This document shows, piece after piece, positions 47,812 through 56,506 of a DNA stretch of 64,000 nt (position 1 is its first letter; the number at the start of each line of letters is the position of its first letter). The notes beneath the pieces were generated by a model. It had not been told where the DNA came from. It made no database searches and saw nothing but the letters and a program-made list of their open reading frames with translations. The position numbers and the translations under genes are program-made. Source of the DNA: VAZQ01 sp034669045 (GTDB lineage Bacteria; Pseudomonadota; Alphaproteobacteria; Rhizobiales; Xanthobacteraceae); assembly GCA_034669045.1 (NCBI GenBank), contig JAXDOD010000085.1, positions 1-64,000 of the forward strand. Direction: 5' to 3'.

Positions 47812-49671
47812 TCATTTTGTCTGCCGCCACCAGGTTTCGGGAAGATAACCGGCGAGCGACGTCGTCGTCGGTCGCGCGATCGTGGTCCATCGGGCAATCC
47901 ACTGGTCCGGCAAATGGTACAAGGGCACGACATAGAGGCCGGAGATCAATACGCGATCGAGCGCACGCACCGCCGCCACCAGGTCGGAGCGGCTTTCCGC
48001 CTTGAGCAGCGCGGCGATCATGGCGTCGACGGCCGGACTCTTGACGCCCATGTAGTTGCGGCTGCCGCCGTCATCGGCGGCGGCCGAGCCCCAGTAGAAG
48101 GCCTGCTCGTTGCCCGGCGACAGCGATTGGTCCCAGCGGTTCTGGATGATGTCGAAATCGAAACCGAGGCGGCGTCCTTCGTATTGCACGGGGTCGACGA
48201 AGCGCACGCGCGCGGTGATCCCGGCCCGGCGCAGGTGGCTCGCATAGGCGATCGCCAGCCGTTCCTCGTCGCGGCTGACCACCATGATCTCGAAGTTGAA
48301 CGGCTTGCCTGTGACCCGTTCGACCAGGGCGGTGCCGCGCAGCTCGTAGCCCGCCGCCGAGAACAGCGCGAGCGCCCGCTGCAGGATGGCGCGGTCGCGG
48401 CCCGAGCCGTCGTTGACCGGCGGCGACCAGGTGCCGTCCAGCACGTCAGGACGCACCGCGTCCGCGAACGGGGCCAGCAACGCGCGTTCGCGCGCATCGG
48501 CCGGCTGTTTGTGCGACGACAGTTCGGAGCCGTCGTAGAAGCCCGCGGTGCGCCGGTAGAGATCGAAGAACAGGTTGTGGTTGATCCATTCGAAGTCGAA
48601 CAACATCGAGATCGCTTCGCGCACACGGATGTCGGCAAAAACCGGCCGGCGCGTGTTGAAGACATAGAAGAAGCTGGGCTTCGGCAGGCCGGTCGGAATC
48701 GCCTCCTTGACGACGCGCCCGTCGCGTAGCGCCGGAAAATCATAGGCGGTCTGCCAGCGTCCCGGATCCTGCTCGCTGCGCCAGTCGTAGAGTCCGCGCT
48801 TGAAGCCTTCGAGATGCGAATTGGCATCACGGTAGAAATCGAAGCGGACCTCGTCGAAATTCCAGAAGCCGCGGTTGATGGGAAGCTCGCGTGCCCAATA
48901 GCGGGGATTGCGCACGAAGCTCACGCTCTTGCCGGGGTCGACCTTGCCGACGAGATAGGGCCCGCTCCCGAGCGGCGCCTCGAACGACGTCTCCTCGAAC
49001 GTCGCCGGGTTGGTTGCGTGCTCGGCCAGGACCGGCATCAGCCCGAGGATCAAGGGCAATTCGCGGTCGTTGCTGCCGGTGAGGTCGAAGCGCACCGAGC
49101 GCTCGCCGACCGTCTCGGCCTTGACCACCTTGGCGTAGTAGATGCGATGGTTGGGGCGGCCTTTGTCGCGCAGGAGCTGCCAGGAAAAGATCACGTCCGC
49201 CGGCGTGATCGCAGTGCCATCTGAAAAGCGGGCCGCCGGGTCCAGGTTGAAGGTGACGTAGCTGCGCGCCGCGTCGGTCTCGACCGTTTTGGCAATCAGC
49301 CCGTAAAGCGTGAACGGCTCGTCGTATCCGCGCGCCAGCAGGCTCTCGATCACGAAGCCGCGTACCGACGGGACCGAGATGCCCTTGATGATGAGGGGAT
49401 TGAGGCTGTCGAAGGTGCCGAGCACGCCTTGCACCAGGCGGCCGCCCTGCGGCGCGGCCGGATTGACATAGGGAAGCTGGTCGAAGCCCGCCGGCATCGC
49501 CGGCTCGCCGTGCATGGCGATGGCGTGCCGTGCCTCGGCGGCGCCGGCGGCGTCGCGGCCGCCCCAGGTCGCCAGCGACATGAGCAGTCCCGCGATCGCC
49601 AGGACGCGACAAGCGTCCCGCCAGGCACGTCCTTGGTGCCCGGTCGGACAGGCTCTGGAGGGCTCGGTCAC
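47812..49671 (-). CDS. ABC transporter substrate-binding protein, peptide type (YejA-like)
   Basis: A periplasmic SBP_bac_5 protein of about 619 aa. The GTG at 49671 leads into a signal peptide (RVLAIAGLLMSLATW); an ATG at 49746 would add 25 odd residues. Family stretches: HAIAMHGEPAMPAGFDQLPYVNP, RLVQGVLGTFDSLNPLIIKG, FNLDPAARFSDGTAITPADVIFSW, GSGPYLVGKVDPGKSVSFVRNP (quoted in part), and NYMGVKSPAVDAMI. No permease or ATPase gene is in the window. The AMP-binding gene follows after 7 bp, probably in one operon. Confidence 0.85.
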   Translation of the reverse strand: MTEPSRACPTGHQGRAWRDACRVLAIAGLLMSLATWGGRDAAGAAEARHAIAMHGEPAMPAGFDQLPYVNPAAPQGGRLVQGVLGTFDSLNPLIIKGISVPSVRGFVIESLLARGYDEPFTLYGLIAKTVETDAARSYVTFNLDPAARFSDGTAITPADVIFSWQLLRDKGRPNHRIYYAKVVKAETVGERSVRFDLTGSNDRELPLILGLMPVLAEHATNPATFEETSFEAPLGSGPYLVGKVDPGKSVSFVRNPRYWARELPINRGFWNFDEVRFDFYRDANSHLEGFKRGLYDWRSEQDPGRWQTAYDFPALRDGRVVKEAIPTGLPKPSFFYVFNTRRPVFADIRVREAISMLFDFEWINHNLFFDLYRRTAGFYDGSELSSHKQPADARERALLAPFADAVRPDVLDGTWSPPVNDGSGRDRAILQRALALFSAAGYELRGTALVERVTGKPFNFEIMVVSRDEERLAIAYASHLRRAGITARVRFVDPVQYEGRRLGFDFDIIQNRWDQSLSPGNEQAFYWGSAAADDGGSRNYMGVKSPAVDAMIAALLKAESRSDLVAAVRALDRVLISGLYVVPLYHLPDQWIARWTTIARPTTTSLAGYLPETWWRQTK

Positions 49672-49940
49672 AGCGGCGGTTCGCCTCGAATCTCGAGTGC
49701 AATCTATACTGCTGAATGCTACAAGCTTGGGCCGATCGGCATGCATTCAAAAGCGCGCCGGTAGCGTTATCACCAATATTCGTTGCCGGTCATAAAGCTT
49801 TATTGGCGGCCGAAATTGGGTTATCACGCTGGACCGGGGCGTCACGCTCCTGCCGTATTTGGTGCCGACACCAGCCCCCGAGGGGCGTCCGCTCTATCCG
49901 GCCTAAGTGCTGTCGGGAGCGGTAGAATGAGGACTAGCTA

Positions 49941-50729
49941 ATGCATCATCGGATTGTGTTTGCACCCGGCCGTCCGGTTGCCAGTGCATTTGCAGTCGCG
50001 CTGGCGACAACGATGTTTACGGTCCTGGTCGGATCGGTCGCGCTGGCGCAGACGCCGCCCGCGGCCCCGGCCCCGGCTCCCAAGGCCACGCCGAAGGCCG
50101 CCCCCAAGGCGGCACCGAAGGCGGCCCCGGCGCCCGCTCCCGTCCAGCAGCCGCCGCAGGCGGCGCAGGGTGCACAGAATGGCGCCGAGCAGCCGCAGCT
50201 TATCTTTTCGCCCTGGACCAAGTTCTGCCTCAAGGGCCAGGAGGCGGGCGCCAAGCAGGTCTGCTTCACCGGCAAGGACGGCCGCGTCGAATCCGGCATG
50301 CCGGTGGTGGCAGCCGTGCTGATCGAGCCGGAGAATGATCCGAAGAAGGTCCTGCGCGTGACGTTGCCGCTCGGCATGTCGATTCAGCCGGGCACCCGGG
50401 TAATCGTCGATCAGGGCCAGCCGATGACCGGCCCCTACGTGATCTGCTTCCAGAACGGTTGCATGGCCGACTACGAAGCCAGCGGCGAACTGATCGGCAA
50501 GCTGAAGAAAGGTCAGGGCCTGGTGGTGCAGGGCATCAACGGCGCCGGCCAGGCGATCAGCCTCGTGCTGCCGCTCGGCGATTTTTCCAAGGCCTATGAA
50601 GGACCGCCGACCGATCCGAAAGTATTCGAGGAGCAGCAGAAGAAGCTGCAGGATGAATTGCAGCGGCGCGCCGAGGAAGCCCGCAAGAAGCTCGAAGGCC
50701 AGGGCGGCGCCGCGCCGCCGACCCGGTAA
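49941..50729 (+). CDS. Invasion-associated locus B (IalB) family protein
   Basis: A 262-aa periplasmic protein. A signal peptide (residues 1-36, ending VALAQT) is followed by a low-complexity Ala/Pro/Lys linker (APKAAPKAAPKAAP) and an IalB domain (about 85-235) with WTKFCLKGQ, KQVCFTGKDG, PLGMSIQPGTRVIVDQGQ and CFQNGCMADYEA, whose cysteines are typical. A charged helical tail (EEQQKKLQDELQRRAEEARKK, given in part) follows. IalB proteins are common in rhizobia, Brucella and Bartonella; the molecular role is unclear. Confidence 0.92.
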   Translation: MHHRIVFAPGRPVASAFAVALATTMFTVLVGSVALAQTPPAAPAPAPKATPKAAPKAAPKAAPAPAPVQQPPQAAQGAQNGAEQPQLIFSPWTKFCLKGQEAGAKQVCFTGKDGRVESGMPVVAAVLIEPENDPKKVLRVTLPLGMSIQPGTRVIVDQGQPMTGPYVICFQNGCMADYEASGELIGKLKKGQGLVVQGINGAGQAISLVLPLGDFSKAYEGPPTDPKVFEEQQKKLQDELQRRAEEARKKLEGQGGAAPPTR

Positions 50730-50754
50730 CCTGCCTCGGCTCCGCGAACATCCA

Positions 50755-50778
50755 TGAGGCGCGCGACGGCGCGCCTCA
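50755..50778 (+). terminator. Terminator hairpin after ialB
   Basis: Perfect 10-bp stem TGAGGCGCGC / GCGCGCCTCA with a GACG loop, 26 bp after the stop codon. The following sequence (ATGCTTTG) is only mildly T-rich. Confidence 0.6.
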
Positions 50779-51109
50779 ATGCTTTGATGGATCGGGATTC
50801 GTTTACGCATCGTCCGTCGAGATGATGCCCGAGGATCACCGTACCTCTTCGCCGCTTTGCCGTTCTGCTGGCGTGTGCGGAGTTGCGACATCAAGCTTGG
50901 CGCGAGACCACGATCGCTCGTTCACGATCGCGCGACGATCGGACGCGCACCCTCGCGAGACGATGAGAAAATCTTGACGAATGCGCCAGACTCAGCGCAA
51001 TCCACAGGCTCTCGATCTCGCCTCGTAGTAACTCTGTAAGAGCAACTCGGCGGACGCAGTTGGATCGGCAGAACACGCAAGTGCCGCGGGTGCGAAAACT
51101 CAAATCATA
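50779..51109. other. Non-coding stretch, about 330 bp
   Basis: Less GC-rich than its surroundings, with no frame of convincing length and no hairpin that stands out. It precedes a doubtful small frame at 51110. I see nothing assignable in it. Confidence 0.4.
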
Positions 51110-51565
51110 ATGAGAATAGATCGAATGGCTAGACTCGCGCGCGCAGACAGCTTTCCGGTTCCGTCGGTGACCTGCGATGCTGACGGCTATTATCGGATCA
51201 AGGCGATGATGACGCCGTGTATCTCGGAGATCGAGCGGTATCGCTATCCGATGTGGCCAGACACATTCGAGGAGTTCACTGAGAAACGGCGTTCCGAGGA
51301 GCGCTCGTGGAAGCAGCGCGGTTGCCTCGTGATGAAGGTGCTCGTCGACGCGGCGTCGCTGCTAGCCTTCTGCGCGGATCGCCACATATCGGTTACGCCG
51401 GCGGCCGCTCAATCCTACGCGACCTCTCGCGCCTATCCGAGATTTTCGAACGCCACCCCGAGCGTCCCGGGCGCCGCGTTGACCCACGCGCCGACATTGC
51501 AGGCGGAAGCGCCGCAGGTCGAGCCACCATCGAAGGCCGCACCGAGATTGAAGGTCGCCGTCTAG
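51110..51565 (+). CDS. Hypothetical protein (doubtful)
   Basis: A 151-aa frame with a mixed composition, a Trp/Tyr-rich patch (YRYPMWPDTFEEFTEKRR) and a Pro/Ala-rich tail. No signal peptide or known domain. There is no clear ribosome binding site. The region is relatively poor in GC and otherwise non-coding. It may be a chance frame or a species-specific gene. Confidence 0.3.
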   Translation: MRIDRMARLARADSFPVPSVTCDADGYYRIKAMMTPCISEIERYRYPMWPDTFEEFTEKRRSEERSWKQRGCLVMKVLVDAASLLAFCADRHISVTPAAAQSYATSRAYPRFSNATPSVPGAALTHAPTLQAEAPQVEPPSKAAPRLKVAV

Positions 51566-51642
51566 CGTCCGTTCCTTCGCGCATGGTGGAGCGCGTGCGC
51601 GGTCCCGGGTCGGCGTGTCACTGACAGGCGGTCAGCGGCCGA

Positions 51643-51975
51643 TCAGTTCAGCAGCGAATTGCGCGGCCGGTATTTGCCCTTCTCATCCTCGACGAACACC
51701 TCCGCGACCTGCGGATGACGCACCGGCTCACCGGAGGTGTCGGGCAGAAGGTTCTGTTCGGAGACATAGGCGACGTATTCGGTCTCCGCATTCTCGGCGA
51801 ACAGGTGGTAGAACGGCTGGTCCTTGCGTGGCCGCCGCTCGGCGGGGATCGCCTGGTACCATTCGTCGGTATTATTGAATTCCGGATCGATGTCGAAGAC
51901 GACGCCGCGAAACGGATAGAGGCGATGCCGCACGACCTCGCCAATCTTGAATTTCGCCGTGCGCATCTTCTTCAT
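51643..51975 (-). CDS. hspQ: Heat shock protein HspQ
   Basis: A 110-aa hemimethylated-DNA-binding-fold protein of the HspQ (YccV) family. Marks: KFKIGEVVRHRLYPFRGVVFDIDPEF, WYQAIP, KDQPFYHLFAE and TEYVAYVSEQNLLPD, then HPQVAEVF. In enterobacteria HspQ is a specificity factor for Lon and is heat-induced. The start MKKMRTAKF at 51975 has a possible alternative ATG three codons in. It is divergent from the dioxygenase gene. Confidence 0.93.
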   Translation of the reverse strand: MKKMRTAKFKIGEVVRHRLYPFRGVVFDIDPEFNNTDEWYQAIPAERRPRKDQPFYHLFAENAETEYVAYVSEQNLLPDTSGEPVRHPQVAEVFVEDEKGKYRPRNSLLN

Positions 51976-52122
51976 GCGTCAGACGATAAGCTGGAATTGC
52001 GGCGCATACCAGACCACAAGGTCTGCCCCCCGGCGGCCGTTGGACACTGACCCGTTGGTATAAGTCTACTTGAATCCGTCGTAGTATTACGGAGAAATCC
52101 GGGCACTCGTCGAGGCGACCCT

Positions 52123-52977
52123 ATGGCAATCTCGATCAAGAATCTGGACGCGCCGCTCGGCGCCGAAATCCGCGGCATCGATCTGTCCCAGGCCTTGCCG
52201 AAGTCCGACGTGGACGCCATCGAGGAGGCGTGGCGGCGCCGCCTCGTGGTCGTGGTGAAGGAGCAGCGCCTCGACGACCCGCAGCTCCTCGCCTTCAGCC
52301 GGTATTTCGGCGAGCTCGACCCGCCGGGGCCCAATCCCTATGGCGAGCCGTTCAACAAGGCGCATCCGGAGATCAACGTCATCTCCAACGTGGTGGAGAA
52401 CGGCAAGCCGATCGGCAACCTGGGCGCCGGCGAAGCGGTCTGGCACGCCGACATGACCTACATCGACGTGCCGCCGAAGGCCGCGATCCTCTATGCGCTC
52501 GAAGTGCCGGCCGGGCAGGGCAACACCTATTTCGCCGACATGTTCGCGGCCTACGAGGCGCTGCCGGCGGCGCTCAGGCAGGCGGCGCAGGGCAAGGTCG
52601 CGCTCCACGACGCGTCGCGCAACAGCGCGGGCATGCTGCGCAAGGGCTACAAGGAGGTGACCGACGTCCGCGAGACCATGGGCGCGCGCCATCCGCTCGT
52701 GCGCACCGACCCGCAGACCGGGCGCAAGGCCTTGTTCCTCGGCCGGCGGCCGAACGCCTACATTGTCGGGCTCGACGTGGCGGAGAGCGACGCGCTGCTC
52801 GATGCGCTCTGGGCTCACGTGGCGCAGCCGCGCTTTGCGGTCTGCCACGAATGGGAGGCGGGCGATCTCTTGATGTGGAACAACCTCTCGGTCCTGCATC
52901 GGCGCGACGAGTTCGACCCGAACTCGCGCCGCGTCATGCACCGCACCCAGATCAAGGGCAACGAACGCATCGCCTAG
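52123..52977 (+). CDS. TauD/TfdA-family 2-oxoglutarate-dependent dioxygenase
   Basis: A 284-aa Fe(II)/2-oxoglutarate oxygenase. The facial triad is His108 and Asp110 (VWHADMTY) plus His273 (RRVMHRTQIKG), with WNNLSVLHRRDEFDPNSRRV beforehand and the N-terminal GAEIRGIDLSQ. The family desulfonates taurine, cleaves aryloxyacetates or oxidises other small acids; the substrate cannot be fixed. About 100 bp separate it from a Bug-type binding protein on the same strand. Confidence 0.9.
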   Translation: MAISIKNLDAPLGAEIRGIDLSQALPKSDVDAIEEAWRRRLVVVVKEQRLDDPQLLAFSRYFGELDPPGPNPYGEPFNKAHPEINVISNVVENGKPIGNLGAGEAVWHADMTYIDVPPKAAILYALEVPAGQGNTYFADMFAAYEALPAALRQAAQGKVALHDASRNSAGMLRKGYKEVTDVRETMGARHPLVRTDPQTGRKALFLGRRPNAYIVGLDVAESDALLDALWAHVAQPRFAVCHEWEAGDLLMWNNLSVLHRRDEFDPNSRRVMHRTQIKGNERIA

Positions 52978-53078
52978 CGAACGCATCGCCTGATGTCTTC
53001 GACCAGACGTCGCAGCCAGCCCGGCCGTCACTTGTTCGACGAAGGGCTAACGGTAAGATGGCGTTTTCGGAGATGGGC

Positions 53079-54083
53079 ATGAACCAACGCGAATTCCACC
53101 GGCGCGCCGTTTTGGGCGCCGGCCTTGCCTCGCTCGCGGCGACCGCCTTGGGACCATTCCCAGCCTGGGCGCAAGGCCGCTATCCCGACCGTCCGATCAG
53201 GCTGATCGTGCCGTTCGCGCCTGGCGGCGCCACCGACGTGGTCGGCCGTTTGTGGGCCGAGAAGATGAAGTCGGTACTCGGCACGGTGGTGATCGAGAAC
53301 AAGGCGAGCGGTGGCGGCGCGCCCGGCACCTCGGAGGTCGCCCGCGCGCAGCCTGACGGCTACACGTTCCTGTTCGGCAACACCAGCACGCAGGTGCTGC
53401 TGCCCGTGCTGATGCCGCGGCCGCCCTACGACCCGGTCAAGGATTTCACCGCGATCTACATCCTGTGCGTCGCGCCGACCGTGATCGTGGTGCATGAGTC
53501 GGTGCCGGCGCGCACGCTGACGGAACTCGTGGCCTATGCCAAGACCAATCCGGGCAAGCTGTCCTATGGCTCGGCCGGCGCCGGCACGCTGACCAATCTC
53601 GCCGGCGAGCTGTTCAAGCAACTCATCGGCGCGCCCGACATCGTGCATATCCCCTACAAAGGCTCGGCGCCGGGCGTCTCCGACCTCGCCGCCGGCCACA
53701 TTCCGATGATGACGCCGAACATCGGCGGGCCATTGCTGGACTTCCACCGCGCCGGAAGGGTGCGCATCCTCGCGGTCGCGCACGAGACGCGGCTTAAGGC
53801 CGCGCCCGATATCCCGACCGCGATCGAGGCCGGGCTGCCGGGCATGGTCGCTTCCAACTTCAACGGGCTGTTTGCGCCGGCCGGGCTGCCGAAGCCCATC
53901 GTCGATCTGCTCGCGGACGGCACCCGCAAGATGGCCTCCGACGCCGAGTTCCAGAAGGTGCTGCTGGCCTCCGGCTTCGAGCCGACCGGCGCGTCCGGAC
54001 CGGACGAGGCGGCGCGGCTGGTGCGCGACGAACTGGCGCGCTGGACGCCGATCATGAAGGCCACCAACTTCAAGCTGGAATGA
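53079..54083 (+). CDS. Bug-family (TctC-type) tripartite tricarboxylate binding protein
   Basis: A 334-aa periplasmic protein. The ATG at 53079 has GGAG at a good distance; earlier ATGs at 53058 and 53073 are possible. The signal is Tat-like (REFHRRAVLGAGLASLAATAL). Family blocks: YPDRPIRLIVPFAPGGATDVVGR, VIENKASGGGAPGTSEVARAQPDGYTFLFG (quoted in part), IPYKGSAPGVSDLAAGHI. Binds small carboxylic acids. No TctA/TctB membrane genes are in the window. It lies between the TauD-like and the dehydrogenase genes. Confidence 0.9.
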   Translation: MNQREFHRRAVLGAGLASLAATALGPFPAWAQGRYPDRPIRLIVPFAPGGATDVVGRLWAEKMKSVLGTVVIENKASGGGAPGTSEVARAQPDGYTFLFGNTSTQVLLPVLMPRPPYDPVKDFTAIYILCVAPTVIVVHESVPARTLTELVAYAKTNPGKLSYGSAGAGTLTNLAGELFKQLIGAPDIVHIPYKGSAPGVSDLAAGHIPMMTPNIGGPLLDFHRAGRVRILAVAHETRLKAAPDIPTAIEAGLPGMVASNFNGLFAPAGLPKPIVDLLADGTRKMASDAEFQKVLLASGFEPTGASGPDEAARLVRDELARWTPIMKATNFKLE

Positions 54084-54177
54084 GCACCCCCTACGGCGTT
54101 CCATCGCGGACGCGCGCGTGCTAAAGCCGCTCGCGCGCGATCGCGCGCCGCTATGATCCCAACCCGCTGGAGTTTTC

Positions 54178-55260
54178 GTGCCCGCTCGCAATGTCCTGGT
54201 CGTCGAGGACGACCCCTTCCTGCGCGTGGTCGGCCTCCTGCTCGACCCCGACACGTCGGCCCAGCGCTACGCCGCCTTCGCGGATTTCTTCGCCCATGAC
54301 GAGCCCGACTTCGACGGCTACGTGAGGCGCACGCGCGAGCGCGTGGGAAACCTCTTTCCTGCCGAGGTGAGGATCGTCGAGACGGCGGAGGAGCTGCGCG
54401 CGGCGCTTCCCGGCAGCCGCGCGCTGATCGTCGAGGGGCTGAATGTCGGACCTGAGGAACTCGCGGCCGGCGCCGACCTTGCGCTCGTGCAGAAATTCGG
54501 CACTCGCCCGCGCAACATCGACCAGGCCGCCTGTGTTGCGAAGGGCGTCAAGCTGATGACGCTGCGCCGGCGCGTCAACTGCGCCTGCGCCGAGATGGCG
54601 TTCACGCTGATGCTGATCCTGGCCAAGAAGCTCAACCAGGTCATGGGACGGATCAGCGTCGAGCAGCTTGCCGAGGCGGGGTATCCCTACAAGCCGTTCG
54701 ACCGCCGCCACACGCCGAATTCGAACTGGCCGCGGATTTCCGGCGTGCGCGTCCTCTACCAATCCACGGTCGGCATTGTCGGCCTGGGCGAAATCGGCTG
54801 CGAGGTTGCGCTGCGGGCGGCGGCGTTCGGGATGCGCACGCTCTATTACCAGCGCAACCGGCTGCCGGAGGCGGAGGAGCGCGAGCTCAACGCCACCTAT
54901 GTCGGGTTGGAGACGCTTTTGGCCGAAAGCGACTGGGTCGTTCCGATCCTGCCGAGCGCGCCATCGACGCGCGGCCTGATCGGCCGCAAGGGACTGGCGC
55001 AGATGAAGCCCGGCGCGATGCTGGTCAACATCTCGCGCGCCGATGTTGTCGATCGCGCCGCCCTGATCGATGCGCTGACGTCGCAGCGGCTCGGCGGTTT
55101 TGCGCTCGACCCGCTCTATGAGGCGCCGGGCCGGAGCGACGACGAGCTGCTGGGCTTCCGGAACGTCGTGATCAGCCCGCATCTGGCCGCGCAGCCGCGC
55201 TTCAATGCGCTCAACGATCTCTCCGATCTCTGCGCCGGGGTGGCGAAGGCGCTGGCGTGA
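54178..55260 (+). CDS. D-isomer-specific 2-hydroxyacid dehydrogenase family protein
   Basis: A 360-aa NAD(P)-dependent dehydrogenase. The GTG start at 54178 has GGAG upstream. The Rossmann motif is TVGIVGLGEIGCEVALRAAAF, and the catalytic set is Arg in NISRADVVDRAALIDAL, Glu in LDPLYEAPG and His in ISPHLAAQPR. The N-terminal domain is long (EDDPFLRVVGLLLDPDTSAQRY) compared with simple members. Likely reduces a 2-keto acid or oxidises a 2-hydroxy acid imported or made by neighbours. Convergent with the second Bug protein. Confidence 0.9.
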   Translation: MPARNVLVVEDDPFLRVVGLLLDPDTSAQRYAAFADFFAHDEPDFDGYVRRTRERVGNLFPAEVRIVETAEELRAALPGSRALIVEGLNVGPEELAAGADLALVQKFGTRPRNIDQAACVAKGVKLMTLRRRVNCACAEMAFTLMLILAKKLNQVMGRISVEQLAEAGYPYKPFDRRHTPNSNWPRISGVRVLYQSTVGIVGLGEIGCEVALRAAAFGMRTLYYQRNRLPEAEERELNATYVGLETLLAESDWVVPILPSAPSTRGLIGRKGLAQMKPGAMLVNISRADVVDRAALIDALTSQRLGGFALDPLYEAPGRSDDELLGFRNVVISPHLAAQPRFNALNDLSDLCAGVAKALA

Positions 55261-55335
55261 GAGCGCACCCTTTCCGGCAGGTGCTGGTGTCGGCGCCGCT
55301 TGGGTTGCGATCACGCCCGCTCGGAACTTCGGGCG

Positions 55336-56310
55336 CTACTGCAAGGTGATGTTCGCGTCCTTGATCACCTTGCCCCAGAGCTCGGCCTCTTCGGCGAAGA
55401 ATCGTGCCGCCTCGGCGCGGGTGCTGCCGACCGGCTCCATCTGCATTTCACGGAGCTTGCTGTTGACGTCGGGGCGCCGCATGACCTCGGCGACGTCGCG
55501 GCTGATCCGCTCGGCGAGCGCGTCCGGCGTGTTCGGCGGCGCGACCAGGCCGAACCAGGTGATCGACCGGTAGCCCGGGTAGAACTCGGCGATCGCCGGC
55601 ACATCGGGGACCACCGAACTGCGCTGCGGGCTCGCGACCGCGACCATCTTGACCTGACCGGCCTGATGCTGCGGCAGGGAGGTGGTGAACGTGTCGAACA
55701 TCATGTCGACATGCCCGGCCACGATGTCGTTCATCGCCGGCCCGAGACCGCGATAGGGAACGTGGACGAGCTTGATGCCGGCCATCGATTCAAGATACGC
55801 GGCCGACAGATGCGCGGTCCCGCCGGGGCCTGGCATGGCGGCGGTAACCTTGCTGGGATTGGCCTTGGCATAGGCCATCAGCTCCTGGAATCCGCCTTCG
55901 AAGCTTTTGCGCGTGATGAGCACATAGGGAACGGTCGTCAGCCACGAGATCGGGACCCAGCGCGCGGAGTCATACGCCATGTCCTTGAACAGGAACTTGT
56001 TGGTCGCGATCGTGCCCGGCGGAGCGATCATCATCGTATGGCCGTCGGGCGTCGAACGGAAAACCTCCGCCGCGCCGATATTGCCGGACGCGCCGGGAAC
56101 GTTCTCGGTGATGACCGATGCGTTCCATTTCCGACCCAGTTGATCGGTCAGGAGCCGCGACAGGACATCCGTGCCCGAGCCCGGCGGGAATGGCACGACG
56201 ATGCGCACCACCCGGTTCGGATAGGGATTTTGCGCGTGGCTGGATACGGCAGGCAACACACTGCCGAGCGCGGCCGTCAGCGCCATGACACCGAGCCTGG
56301 TCCGCCGCAT
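55336..56310 (-). CDS. Bug-family (TctC-type) tripartite tricarboxylate binding protein
   Basis: A 324-aa periplasmic binding protein. The ATG at 56310 follows AAGGAG. The signal peptide MRRTRLGVMALTAALGSVL ends at SHAQNP. Blocks: YPNRVVRIVVPFPPGSGTDVLSR, VPGASGNIGAAEVFRSTPDG, VPYRGLGPAMNDIVAGHVDMMFD (quoted in part) and VPDVPAIAEFYPGYRSITWFGL. It differs from the first copy at 53 kb and stands alone, without membrane components. Confidence 0.9.
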   Translation of the reverse strand: MRRTRLGVMALTAALGSVLPAVSSHAQNPYPNRVVRIVVPFPPGSGTDVLSRLLTDQLGRKWNASVITENVPGASGNIGAAEVFRSTPDGHTMMIAPPGTIATNKFLFKDMAYDSARWVPISWLTTVPYVLITRKSFEGGFQELMAYAKANPSKVTAAMPGPGGTAHLSAAYLESMAGIKLVHVPYRGLGPAMNDIVAGHVDMMFDTFTTSLPQHQAGQVKMVAVASPQRSSVVPDVPAIAEFYPGYRSITWFGLVAPPNTPDALAERISRDVAEVMRRPDVNSKLREMQMEPVGSTRAEAARFFAEEAELWGKVIKDANITLQ

Positions 56311-56506
56311 CGCGCGACTCCTTGGTCCTGGCGGCCCTCGCAGGCTTGCGGTCGGCGCCAGCTTCCTTTGTGTGCACGGTATCAGCCTGCTTGCGCGCTT
56401 GGAAGCGGAGGCGGATCGCCGCGCCGACGTCGACGGACCGATCGTCGGGAAAGCGTAGGCCGCAACAAGCGAGGCGCATTGCGCCATTCCTCGCGATACT
56501 CGTGCG

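Noticed and set aside
46242..49671. Natural-product (NRPS-like) gene cluster
   Set aside because: A single degenerate AMP-binding protein with no carrier protein, thioesterase or tailoring enzymes beside it.
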